Shown here: one piece after another, positions 28,372-35,753 of the stretch
How the letters are laid out: every line of letters begins with the position of its first letter
Numbering within the stretch: position 1 is the first letter of the stretch
NCBI GenBank assembly: GCA_016926265.1
Contig: JAFGOW010000131.1
Location: forward strand, 1-38,066
Direction of reading: 5' to 3'
DNA length: 38,066 nucleotides
DNA from: Deltaproteobacteria bacterium
GTDB taxonomy: Bacteria; Desulfobacterota; Desulfuromonadia; Desulfuromonadales; JAAYDE01
Position numbers and translations under genes: made by a program
The notes under the pieces: generated by a model
Database searches by the model: none
Told to the model about the DNA's origin: nothing
What the model saw: only the letters and a program-made list of their open reading frames with translations

Positions 28372-30270
28372 TCAACCGCGGGTGCCATGAAAAAAAAACC
28401 GCAACCGTTGAAACAATCCGTTCCCGCCAGGGCGGATCTCCGCCAGGGGGTAACCCTGGAAATCATCTCCAAGGATCCGGAGCGCGATGGCAATCTCCCT
28501 CCGGCCGAAATCGCGCCGCCAGCGTCCGAGGCTAGAATCATGCACCCCCCGGGTAGCGGACACCTTGGGATCTTCAAGGCCGCGCATCCTCTGAGGAAGA
28601 TAAAAATCCCTCAAGATTGCAGGTTCCCACCCGAGGCCCAACCTCTGGAGCAGGCTTTTCAATGTCGCCTCCGGTTCGGTGACCAGATCTTCGTAACGGA
28701 TTTGCAGACTGGTCTCGGGATAATGCTTCGCATAATCCACCCCCGCTTGGACAAACCGTTGCAACAATTTCACCCTCTCTTCAAAAGGGCTCGGCACCGT
28801 TTTCCAGAACCCAACCTCCTGAAGAGAGGCCAGGGCATCCAGGGGATGACGCACAACATGGATGAAAAAAAAGCCTCCGGGAAGCAATCGCCGCCATTCC
28901 TCCAGGTACAAAACATTCTCCGGGTCCTTGTCCGCCCATCGTCTCTTCCCGGCTTTGTCCGCAGCCGCTTCATGGGCCGCGATCATAGCGCCGCCGAAGA
29001 TCTCCAGAATCTCTTCCGGACCCAGCCCCAAGGAGGGGAGGGTAGTAAAAAGCCGCGCATGCTCCAGGGGATCGTTGAAAAAATCGCCATGCAGGTTTTT
29101 GAAGAACTTGACCTCGGGCCCGCAATGGATAGCGCTGTGAGCATCGAGCAGACGCCGCAACAGCGACGTCCCCGACCGGTAGAAGCCGCCGACAACGATC
29201 GGGAGTTCGTTCATGGCATAAAAAAATCCTTTAGAGGGAGATGTTTCTTGAGGAATTTCGAAATCATCCTTTTGGCGGGGGGCCTGCCCAAGGGCCGTTT
29301 TGGCCACGGACGGACCCTGCCATCTTGCCGAACGGTCCCCCCCCTCCAGAATGGTGTGCTTGCGCCACGGTTGCGAGGCGTCCCAACTCCCGGGAACCAC
29401 CCTTTTCAACGCTGCCGGCGGCGGGAACCTCAGCCGATCCGCTTTGAACTCCTGGCGCGCTTTGTGCCAGCCGCGTTCTTCCACCTCGCCGCGGGAATAG
29501 ACCCGTTCCTGTCCATATTTGGCGACGGCGTGGGCGCGGCTCAACACTATGTAATGCCGGAGGATAAAGTTCGTCGGATATATCTTGCGTCCCGCGAACT
29601 TCACACTGTGGCCGCCGCTGGACACCAGGTCGATCGGCGCCCCGTTGTTTCTCCAGGCGTTGACCCGATGCAATCTGCTGGGTTCAAAAAAATAATAGTA
29701 TTGCATCTCCTCGACATAGTCGCGTCCTTCGAAAGACTCCTTGTCATCGGTCGGGAGAAAGACGAATTCATCGAAATTGACCGCGTTGTAGCCCTGGCGG
29801 CCGGCGGCCAGGATCCCTTCGCGCAGCGTCGAAAAGGGCGCCGGCGCCTCGCGGATTTCATCGGCGTCATGGTGGATGAACCATTCCGCATCGATCTCCT
29901 TGGCCAGTTGTTCTTTAAAAACCAACTGCCCGGCCAAATCGAAAAAACCTGGAAAGGGATATGTTTCGATACGGAACACCCCGCGGCCCCGAAACCCTTC
30001 GGCGATGGCACGGGTGTCGTCGGTGGACTCATTGTCAATGACGCAGGTTTCGATCCCCTGGCGGAAAAGATGCTCCAGGCAGCGCCCCAGAAACAGGGAT
30101 TCGTTGCGGACGGCCAGCAGGGCCACCACCCGGCCCCGGCCCCGCTCCGTCAAGGAAGTTTCCCGCCACTCCCCCCGTTCAGAAGTGAAACATCGCTCCC
30201 AGACCCGCCGCAGGACGGACCGGACACCATGGCGGCGCCAACGAAAAAAAGCTTTTCGAATCAAATCCAT
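28372..30270 (-). CDS. Glycosyltransferase-sulfotransferase fusion protein
   Basis: A 632-residue protein joining two enzymes. Residues about 45-325 form a GT2/GT92-like glycosyltransferase: VALLAVRNESLFLGRCLEHL, VIDNESTDDT and the acidic HHDADEIRE. Residues 353-632 form a PAPS-dependent sulfotransferase with the 5'-phosphosulfate loop YRSGTSLLRRLL and the 3'-phosphate motif VRHPLDALASL. The link (about 325-352) includes an AAAGGA on the minus strand about 13 bases before an in-frame ATG at 29214 that starts MNELPIVVGG, as if the second domain were once, or still is, translated alone. The protein could add a sugar and sulfate it. The start at 30270 overlaps the preceding gene's stop by 10 bases. 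The donor PAPS would come from CysD/CysNC. Confidence 0.9.
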   Translation of the reverse strand: MDLIRKAFFRWRRHGVRSVLRRVWERCFTSERGEWRETSLTERGRGRVVALLAVRNESLFLGRCLEHLFRQGIETCVIDNESTDDTRAIAEGFRGRGVFRIETYPFPGFFDLAGQLVFKEQLAKEIDAEWFIHHDADEIREAPAPFSTLREGILAAGRQGYNAVNFDEFVFLPTDDKESFEGRDYVEEMQYYYFFEPSRLHRVNAWRNNGAPIDLVSSGGHSVKFAGRKIYPTNFILRHYIVLSRAHAVAKYGQERVYSRGEVEERGWHKARQEFKADRLRFPPPAALKRVVPGSWDASQPWRKHTILEGGDRSARWQGPSVAKTALGQAPRQKDDFEIPQETSPSKGFFYAMNELPIVVGGFYRSGTSLLRRLLDAHSAIHCGPEVKFFKNLHGDFFNDPLEHARLFTTLPSLGLGPEEILEIFGGAMIAAHEAAADKAGKRRWADKDPENVLYLEEWRRLLPGGFFFIHVVRHPLDALASLQEVGFWKTVPSPFEERVKLLQRFVQAGVDYAKHYPETSLQIRYEDLVTEPEATLKSLLQRLGLGWEPAILRDFYLPQRMRGLEDPKVSATRGVHDSSLGRWRRDFGRREIAIALRILGDDFQGYPLAEIRPGGNGLFQRLRFFFHGTRG

Positions 30271-31379
30271 TTACTGTCTCCCAACCATTTTTTCATCCTG
30301 AAAAAAATACTGTGCCCCTTCTCCCCCCACAACCACCTCCCCTGGTGAAAGAGCGCCGTCATCCGCCACATCCGGCGGTTGCAAAACGCGACAAGTCCCC
30401 GATCCTTGCCCTCCAGCAACTGCTTCAAGACCGTAATCGACATGTCCCGCTCCACCAGCATTTCGGCCAGCGCCTGAGGCTCCCCGGAACAAAGTTCCAG
30501 ATAATGATTGGCCCCGAGGAACCCCGAAGACTGCCGAATGACGGCTACCACCGCTTCCGTTTTGGGGGCATCATCGGCGGGCACGGCATCGGTCGCCATC
30601 TCCAAAAGCAGGTGATAGAGATCCGCCAACCCCGGTGGCACCTTTTCCTCCCGTTTCAGATTTTCAACGGCATGGCGTTCGTGCCGCAGTGCTTCTTCCA
30701 AAAAGCCGCTTCGAAATTCGGCGAAGCTTTCTCCTTCTGGATCGAAATCCAGTTTCAGGGCCGTGGCCAGCCGCCGCAACTGCCCCTCGGGGTCGGCCAG
30801 GAACCGGTCGTAGTCGACCACCACCCGCCGTTGCCCGGCGGTCTGCGTCAGGCAGGAAAGCATGTGGTCCAGCCACAGGCTATAAGCCTTTCCAACCTCC
30901 ATGCCGTCCCGTTTGGACAAGGAATTGGCAACGCTCACGGGATTGCGGCAGGCAATCACATAGCCGAGTTCAACCGGCAACCGCCCAAAGACCTCCCGCC
31001 AAAAAGGAAGCAGCCGCGCGGTGCGGGGGTCCTTGAAACCAAAACATGCCGCCGTCTCCAGTTTGTTCCCCAATAGAGCCGCGCCCCGCGCCAGGTACTC
31101 CGCCGGGAGCAAAGGCAACTCCTCCCCTGGCACCGGGCGCAAGGTGTGCCATTCAAGGCCGAAGGACCTCAGCACCTCTTCGTTGAGCGCGACGACATCG
31201 ATATCTTCCCAAAAACCCTTATCGTTGTCCGAAGCGGGGGGCAGGAGCCGATCGCCAAGATCGACCCCCAGCACCCGCAACCCCCGGGCGATAACGCTGG
31301 TGCCACTGCGATGCATGCCGACCACGACCACCAGTCGGAGGCCCCGTTCCGGGCCTTGGTGTCTTTCAGCCAGAGACAC
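30261..31379 (-). CDS. Sulfotransferase family protein
   Basis: A 372-residue enzyme expected to transfer sulfate from PAPS to a sugar. The 5'-PAPS loop is VVGMHRSGTSVIARGL at about 18-33 and the 3'-phosphate motif is CRNPVSVANSL near 150. EDIDVVALNEEVL and GFKDPRTARLLPFW are typical of bacterial carbohydrate-type sulfotransferases. The last 120 residues, rich in charged helices, have no clear assignment. The start is a GTG at 31379, supported by TGAGG upstream. It overlaps the fusion gene by 10 bases, so both sulfotransferases are made together. The acceptor sugar is unknown. Confidence 0.9.
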   Translation of the reverse strand: MSLAERHQGPERGLRLVVVVGMHRSGTSVIARGLRVLGVDLGDRLLPPASDNDKGFWEDIDVVALNEEVLRSFGLEWHTLRPVPGEELPLLPAEYLARGAALLGNKLETAACFGFKDPRTARLLPFWREVFGRLPVELGYVIACRNPVSVANSLSKRDGMEVGKAYSLWLDHMLSCLTQTAGQRRVVVDYDRFLADPEGQLRRLATALKLDFDPEGESFAEFRSGFLEEALRHERHAVENLKREEKVPPGLADLYHLLLEMATDAVPADDAPKTEAVVAVIRQSSGFLGANHYLELCSGEPQALAEMLVERDMSITVLKQLLEGKDRGLVAFCNRRMWRMTALFHQGRWLWGEKGHSIFFRMKKWLGDSKWI

Positions 31380-31443
31380 TGCAAAACCTCACATTGTTGG
31401 GATGCGGCCGTCGGGAGGCCAGACCTCGGAGCCGAGCCTCAAT

Positions 31444-31983
31444 CTACTGCAGTTGTTCCTCAAGGCAATGACAGTTGCCGTAAAAAAAGAATCCGTCGAA
31501 ATCCTTGGTCAAAGGCCTTCCCGTCTCCACCACTGGATTCATCCAGCCCATCGCCGCCATCCCCAGGGTCGGGTAATCCGCCCGTCTCAACCAGTCGACG
31601 ATGTTGCAGCCCCGCAGCAGGATGAGTTCTTCTCTCTGGCCGAAAAAGTCCTCGCCGACCATCTTGGAGAATTTGGCGGATTTGGGATTCAGAAACAGCG
31701 CCGTCGCTATTGCGACGCCGGGGGTGAAACCCATGAACATGGCGGCACGGGAGGCATAGGTGAAATGGCCCGGCGCCATGGCTCGGCAAACCGGGCCCAG
31801 CGCTTTGATATGGGGAGTCTGCGTCGCCAGGGAGGTATCGTAGCGGCAGGAATCGAGGGTGACGAAAAGAATGGAGGCGTCAACCGCGACAGGTACCTTT
31901 TCTTCCCGGCGTCGCATTGGTGCCGTCAAACTTTTCCATCTTCTGAACTTTTTCGGGATACTTGACAACAGGGGGATTCGCAT
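31444..31983 (-). CDS. Short sulfatase/alkaline-phosphatase-fold protein
   Basis: A 179-residue protein with the N-terminal half of the alkaline phosphatase superfamily: LFVTLDSCRYDT with probable metal ligand Asp44, then GHFTYASRAAMFMGFTP, where the nucleophile region CxPxR of sulfatases reads Thr75-Tyr-Ala-Ser-Arg79. Without the cysteine it cannot form formylglycine, so it is not a classical sulfatase; Thr is the nucleophile in some phosphohydrolases and phosphotransferases of this fold. The usual C-terminal metal-binding half is absent, so it may be truncated, minimal or non-catalytic. It starts the glycan cluster, 64 bases before the sulfotransferase. A start at the later ATG (residue 23) is possible. 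Confidence 0.7.
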   Translation of the reverse strand: MRIPLLSSIPKKFRRWKSLTAPMRRREEKVPVAVDASILFVTLDSCRYDTSLATQTPHIKALGPVCRAMAPGHFTYASRAAMFMGFTPGVAIATALFLNPKSAKFSKMVGEDFFGQREELILLRGCNIVDWLRRADYPTLGMAAMGWMNPVVETGRPLTKDFDGFFFYGNCHCLEEQLQ

Positions 31984-32448
31984 CCGGTAGAGAAAGTCCT
32001 CCGCCGACAGGGGAACGGAAGGTAGGCAGGGTCCTCGACCCAGGTTCCTCTCCTTTTTCCGAGATCCGCCGCCCCGTCATTTCACCGTCCCCAGAAAAAA
32101 ATTTTCGTCTGGAGAACGATCCAATTTTGAAATATTTTTAAAAAATAGCACAGATGGTCTCCCGGCAACAGGCTGGAAAGCGTTTTCATTCTTGACTATA
32201 CTCCCAGGAATCGCCGGAAGGCTCTCGGCGCCGACGACCCTTAATTCGGGCAGACGCTGTGGCCCCGCAATAGCCGTCATCTCGGGAAAAAGCAATATCC
32301 CTTTAAGTTCCGGCACTTTTTTTGCCCGATACTGCTGTCGTTCCTTGACCGGGGCTGAAAAAACGGAAATTTGGCGCCCACGAGTTTGCGGCCGCTCCCG
32401 CGGCCTGAAAATTTTTTCCACCCCCGTCCCCTTTTTGGATGACCGAAG
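31984..32448. other. Divergent intergenic region between glycan cluster and cyclase operon
   Basis: No gene is supported over 465 bases. It must hold the glycan-cluster promoter on the minus strand, which I could not place, and on the plus strand it carries a good sigma-54 promoter candidate at 32311-32327. The centre (32090-32155) is AT-rich. A minus-strand open frame of 552 codons crossing the region is the shadow of the cyclase gene. Confidence 0.5.
32311..32327 (+). promoter_or_regulatory. Candidate sigma-54 promoter of the diguanylate cyclase pair
   Basis: CGGCACTTTTTTTGCCC matches the -24/-12 consensus YGGCAC-N5-TTGC: GG at 32312-32313, 10 bases, then GC at 32324-32325. Transcription would begin near 32337, about 112 bases before the first ATG. 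This is the best sigma-54 match in the window. Confidence 0.6.
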
Positions 32449-33708
32449 ATGCACAACAGCATCGCCCTGGTGGCCGAAGACAGCACTCTCCTGGGGAGCC
32501 AGATCAAGAAGAATCTGGAGGAACAGACCCCCTGCAAGATCCTCTGGGTCCGTTCCCGCTCGGAGCTGACGGAGACGTTGGCGAGGGAGGGAAACAAGAT
32601 CTCCGTGGCGATCGTCAATTACGTCCTGGCCGGGGCGCCGAGCGGAGAGGCCATCGAGCAGACCACGGCCCTCGGAATTCCCACCATCACGTTCACCGGC
32701 ATTGTGGACGAGGCGATCCGGGCCAGGGTCTGGTCGTGTCATGTCGCCGACTATGTCCTCAAGGATTCCCCCTACAGCCTCGACTACGTGGTGGCCATGG
32801 TGAAGCGGATCATCCGCAACCAGGCCATCAAGGTGATGGTGGTGGACGATTCCAGTTCCATCCGCGAGGTGATGGGTCAGATGCTGCGGATTCACCGCTA
32901 CCAGGTGCTGACCGCCGCCACCGGTCCGGAGGCGCTGGCGCTGCTGGAAAACCACCCGGAAACCCGCCTGGTCATAACCGACTACAACATGCCCGGCATG
33001 GACGGCATCGCCCTGGTCCAGAAGATCCGGGAAAAAAATCCCAAGGACCAGATGGCCATCATCGGCATCTCGGCGGCCGGGGACACCACCATGGCGGCCC
33101 GTTTCATCAAAAACGGCTCCAACGATTTTCTGATCAAGAAAGCCTTTCTTCCCGAGGAATTTTATTGCCGGGTGACCCAGTGCATCGACCAGCTGGAGCA
33201 GTTGGAAGCGATCCGGCAGGCGGCGGTCCGGGATCACATGACCGGCCTCTACAACCGCCGCTACTTCTTCGAGATGGGCGGGAAAATGCTGGCCGCGGCC
33301 CGCCGCAAGGATGAGCCCATCGCCTGCGCCATGGTCGACATCGACCATTTCAAAAAGGTCAACGACACCTATGGCCATCAGGCCGGCGATCTGGTTTTGA
33401 AGAAAGTCGCCTCGCTGCTGGCCACGCGCTGCCGGGAGAGCGATGTCGCGGCCCGCTTCGGGGGCGAGGAATTCTGCCTGCTGGCGGCCAACGTCAAGGC
33501 GGAAAATGCCAAGATGGTGTTCGAATCGTTTCGCAACGTAATAGCGATGCGGCCCATCGAGATCGGCGGCGGCCAGGCGATCCCGGTCACCGTCAGCATC
33601 GGAGTCTGCACCGAACGGTCCGAATCCCTGGACGAGATGATCAAAATCGCCGACGGCTTCCTTTACAAGGCCAAACACGAAGGGCGCAACCGGACCATCT
33701 GCCGCTAA
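32449..33708 (+). CDS. REC-REC-GGDEF diguanylate cyclase (PleD-like)
   Basis: A 419-residue response regulator expected to make c-di-GMP. The first receiver (about 4-120) has Asn57 where the phosphorylated Asp should be (VAIVNYVLAG), so it cannot be phosphorylated normally. The second (about 127-245) is intact: Asp133/Asp134, phosphoacceptor Asp178 (ITDYNMPG) and a conserved Lys near 230. The GGDEF domain has MVDIDHFK and the active GGEEF at 338-342, with the product-inhibition I-site RESD at 329-332. This resembles PleD, where one receiver serves as a dimerisation adaptor. A near-identical layout follows 17 bases later. It is divergent from the glycan cluster and is a natural candidate for coupling c-di-GMP to it. 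Confidence 0.93.
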   Translation: MHNSIALVAEDSTLLGSQIKKNLEEQTPCKILWVRSRSELTETLAREGNKISVAIVNYVLAGAPSGEAIEQTTALGIPTITFTGIVDEAIRARVWSCHVADYVLKDSPYSLDYVVAMVKRIIRNQAIKVMVVDDSSSIREVMGQMLRIHRYQVLTAATGPEALALLENHPETRLVITDYNMPGMDGIALVQKIREKNPKDQMAIIGISAAGDTTMAARFIKNGSNDFLIKKAFLPEEFYCRVTQCIDQLEQLEAIRQAAVRDHMTGLYNRRYFFEMGGKMLAAARRKDEPIACAMVDIDHFKKVNDTYGHQAGDLVLKKVASLLATRCRESDVAARFGGEEFCLLAANVKAENAKMVFESFRNVIAMRPIEIGGGQAIPVTVSIGVCTERSESLDEMIKIADGFLYKAKHEGRNRTICR

Positions 33709-33725
33709 CCGCCGCCAACTCCGCG

Positions 33726-34997
33726 ATGACCTCAACCGAAAACCCCAAAATCATCCTGCTGGCCGAAAACGACCCCGCGCTGGCCGACCGGATCAAAACC
33801 CGGATTCAGGCCGAAACGAAGCTGACGGTGATCTGCGCCGGCGACCATGCCGAAACCCTCCGGCTGCTTTCGCAATATCCCCAAGGGATCGCCGTGGCGC
33901 TGGCCGAATACCGCCTGCCGGGAGCCACCGACGGCGACACGGTTCTCGAAATCCTGTCGTCGAATATCCCGGTCGTGATCCTGAAGAGCATCCACGACGG
34001 CGGTTTCCGGGGGCGGCCGGCCTCCTGGCTGGTGGTGGAACATGTCCTCAAGGAAAAACCGCGCGCCATCGAAATGGCGGTGGCGGCCGTTGGCCGCATC
34101 CTGCGAAACAGGCGCACCCGGGTGCTGGTGGCCGACAGCTCTCCGGTGGCCCAGGAGACCCTGAGCCACCTGCTGGCCATGCACTGCTACCAGGTCGATT
34201 CCGTCAGTCACGTCGACCAGGCGCTGGAACAGCTGGCCCGCCACCCGGACACCCGGCTGGCCATCGTCGACATCAACGTCGCCGGCCTCGACGGCGTCTC
34301 CCTGGTCCAGAAGATCCGTGACAGCCATCCCCCCGACAACATGGCGGTGATCGGCACCTCGGCCATCGCCGACAACAAGATCGCGGCCCGCTTCATCCGG
34401 AACGGCGCCAACGATTTCTTCATCAAAAAGGATTTTCTTCCGGAAGAATTCTTCTGCCGCGTCAACCAGTGTCTCGATCAACTCGACCGGATCGCCTCGA
34501 TCCGCGAAACAGCGATTCGCGACCATCTGACCGGACTCTACAACCGGCGCTTTTTCTTCGACGTCGGCAATAAACTGTTCGCCCATGCCTGCCGTCAGAA
34601 TTCTCCCATCGCCTGCGCCGTCATCGACATCGATCATTTCAAGCAGATCAACGACACTTTCGGCCACAAGGCGGGCGACCTGGTGCTGCGCCAGGTTTCC
34701 GGCCTGTTCCGCGCCCGCTTTCGGGAAAGCGATATCGTCGCCCGGATCGGCGGCGAGGAGTTCTGTGTCCTGGGCCTCAACATGGATGAGGCCAATGCCT
34801 TCCGCATCTTCGACCAACTGCGGAAAACCGTGGCCGCTTCCCAACTCGACATCGGCGACAGCGACCCGGTCAGAATCAGCATCAGCATCGGCATCTGCGC
34901 CCTTCGGCTCAACTCCCTGGAGGAGATGATCCAGGCCGCCGACGTCAACCTCTACCGGGCCAAGAGTTCCGGCCGCAACCGGGTCGTTATCAGCTGA
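33726..34997 (+). CDS. REC-REC-GGDEF diguanylate cyclase, tandem paralogue
   Basis: A 423-residue relative of the preceding gene with the same three domains. The first receiver has Glu61 at the phosphoacceptor position (ALAEYRLPG), a substitution that can mimic phosphorylation. The second keeps Asp182 (IVDINVAG), but the acidic pair is reduced to Ala136-Asp137. The cyclase domain has VIDIDHFK, active GGEEF at 342-346 and I-site RESD at 333-336. Strong similarity along the whole length points to tandem duplication, with the receivers diverging in the residues that decide input. The 17-base gap implies one transcript. No clear ribosome binding site precedes the ATG, so translation may be coupled. 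Confidence 0.93.
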   Translation: MTSTENPKIILLAENDPALADRIKTRIQAETKLTVICAGDHAETLRLLSQYPQGIAVALAEYRLPGATDGDTVLEILSSNIPVVILKSIHDGGFRGRPASWLVVEHVLKEKPRAIEMAVAAVGRILRNRRTRVLVADSSPVAQETLSHLLAMHCYQVDSVSHVDQALEQLARHPDTRLAIVDINVAGLDGVSLVQKIRDSHPPDNMAVIGTSAIADNKIAARFIRNGANDFFIKKDFLPEEFFCRVNQCLDQLDRIASIRETAIRDHLTGLYNRRFFFDVGNKLFAHACRQNSPIACAVIDIDHFKQINDTFGHKAGDLVLRQVSGLFRARFRESDIVARIGGEEFCVLGLNMDEANAFRIFDQLRKTVAASQLDIGDSDPVRISISIGICALRLNSLEEMIQAADVNLYRAKSSGRNRVVIS

Positions 34998-35017
34998 CGC
35001 GGAAGCACCCTCTGCCG

Positions 35018-35042
35018 GGGAAAAGCGACAAGAGATTTTCCC
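35018..35042. terminator. Weak hairpin between convergent genes
   Basis: GGGAAAA / TTTTCCC arms (35018-35024 and 35036-35042) with an 11-base loop lie 20 bases after the cyclase stop. There is no T-tract, so it is a doubtful terminator for the plus-strand operon. Confidence 0.3.
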
Positions 35043-35084
35043 GCCATCGAAGAAAAGCCTCCCGGCGACCTGGAAGCGAAGCCG

Positions 35085-35654
35085 TTATTTTTTCGCCGGC
35101 GGAAACTGGGCCAGAATCCGCTCCACCAGTTCGTTGATCTCCAGCGCCGACTGCTCCGGATCGACGCCGATGGAAGCGGCCCGTTCCCCCCGCCCCTGCC
35201 AAAGCAGACTGCCGCTGCGACGCTCCAGGAAATCGAGGGTCAGAACCGCCTGGTCCCGGTCGCCGCCGCCGATATCCCCCAGCCCGATACCGATGCCGCC
35301 GAAGCTGCCCCGGCTCCCGGTTCCCAGACCGATGCCGGTGGAAATGCCGCCCGGCTCCCGGCCCCGCTCGATCCGGTAGCGGAAATCCAGTTCAACGTCC
35401 GCTCCCGAGGCCTCCTGACGCCACCCTTTTGCCGTCAGCACCCGCTCCACGGCCGACCGAATCCGCCCCGCCACCAGGGCATTCATGCCCGGCCCCTCGG
35501 CGCCGCCGGCGCCGGCCCGCCAGACATAGCTTTTCAGCGCCGCGAAATCGATCCCCGGCGCATAGTCCTGGGAAACCGTGACTCCGGCGGCGCATCCCAG
35601 GAGCAAAAGCGCCCCCGCCACCGCCATCCCTTTCATGACTCGTCTGAGCGTCAT
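35085..35654 (-). CDS. DUF4136-family lipoprotein
   Basis: A 189-residue lipoprotein: positive N-terminus, hydrophobic stretch and lipobox LLGC. The mature part begins VSQDYAPGIDFAALKSYVWR, the usual opening of DUF4136, and ends with a domain containing DVELDFRYRIE and LLWQGRGER. A Gly-rich insert lies in the middle (ISTGIGLGTGSRGSFGG). The start at 35654 is fixed by GGGAGG at 35660-35665; the frame stays open to 35747. Function is unknown; members are outer-membrane or periplasmic lipoproteins of many proteobacteria. It follows the MFS gene by about 100 bases. Confidence 0.9.
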   Translation of the reverse strand: MTLRRVMKGMAVAGALLLLGCAAGVTVSQDYAPGIDFAALKSYVWRAGAGGAEGPGMNALVAGRIRSAVERVLTAKGWRQEASGADVELDFRYRIERGREPGGISTGIGLGTGSRGSFGGIGIGLGDIGGGDRDQAVLTLDFLERRSGSLLWQGRGERAASIGVDPEQSALEINELVERILAQFPPAKK

Positions 35655-35753
35655 CTTCACCTCCCTGAATGAAAAATCCGTCCGCGGAGCGTCGCGATAG
35701 CCCTCGTCCCTTGGTCCGCTCCCCCCGCCATGTTGGTCTGCATCCAATCCATT

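Noticed and set aside
28387-30348. 653-codon plus-strand frame
   Set aside because: Antisense to the glycosyltransferase-sulfotransferase fusion, which has clear motifs on the minus strand.
32077-33735. 552-codon minus-strand frame
   Set aside because: Antisense to the REC-REC-GGDEF gene; His/Asp-rich shadow without motifs.
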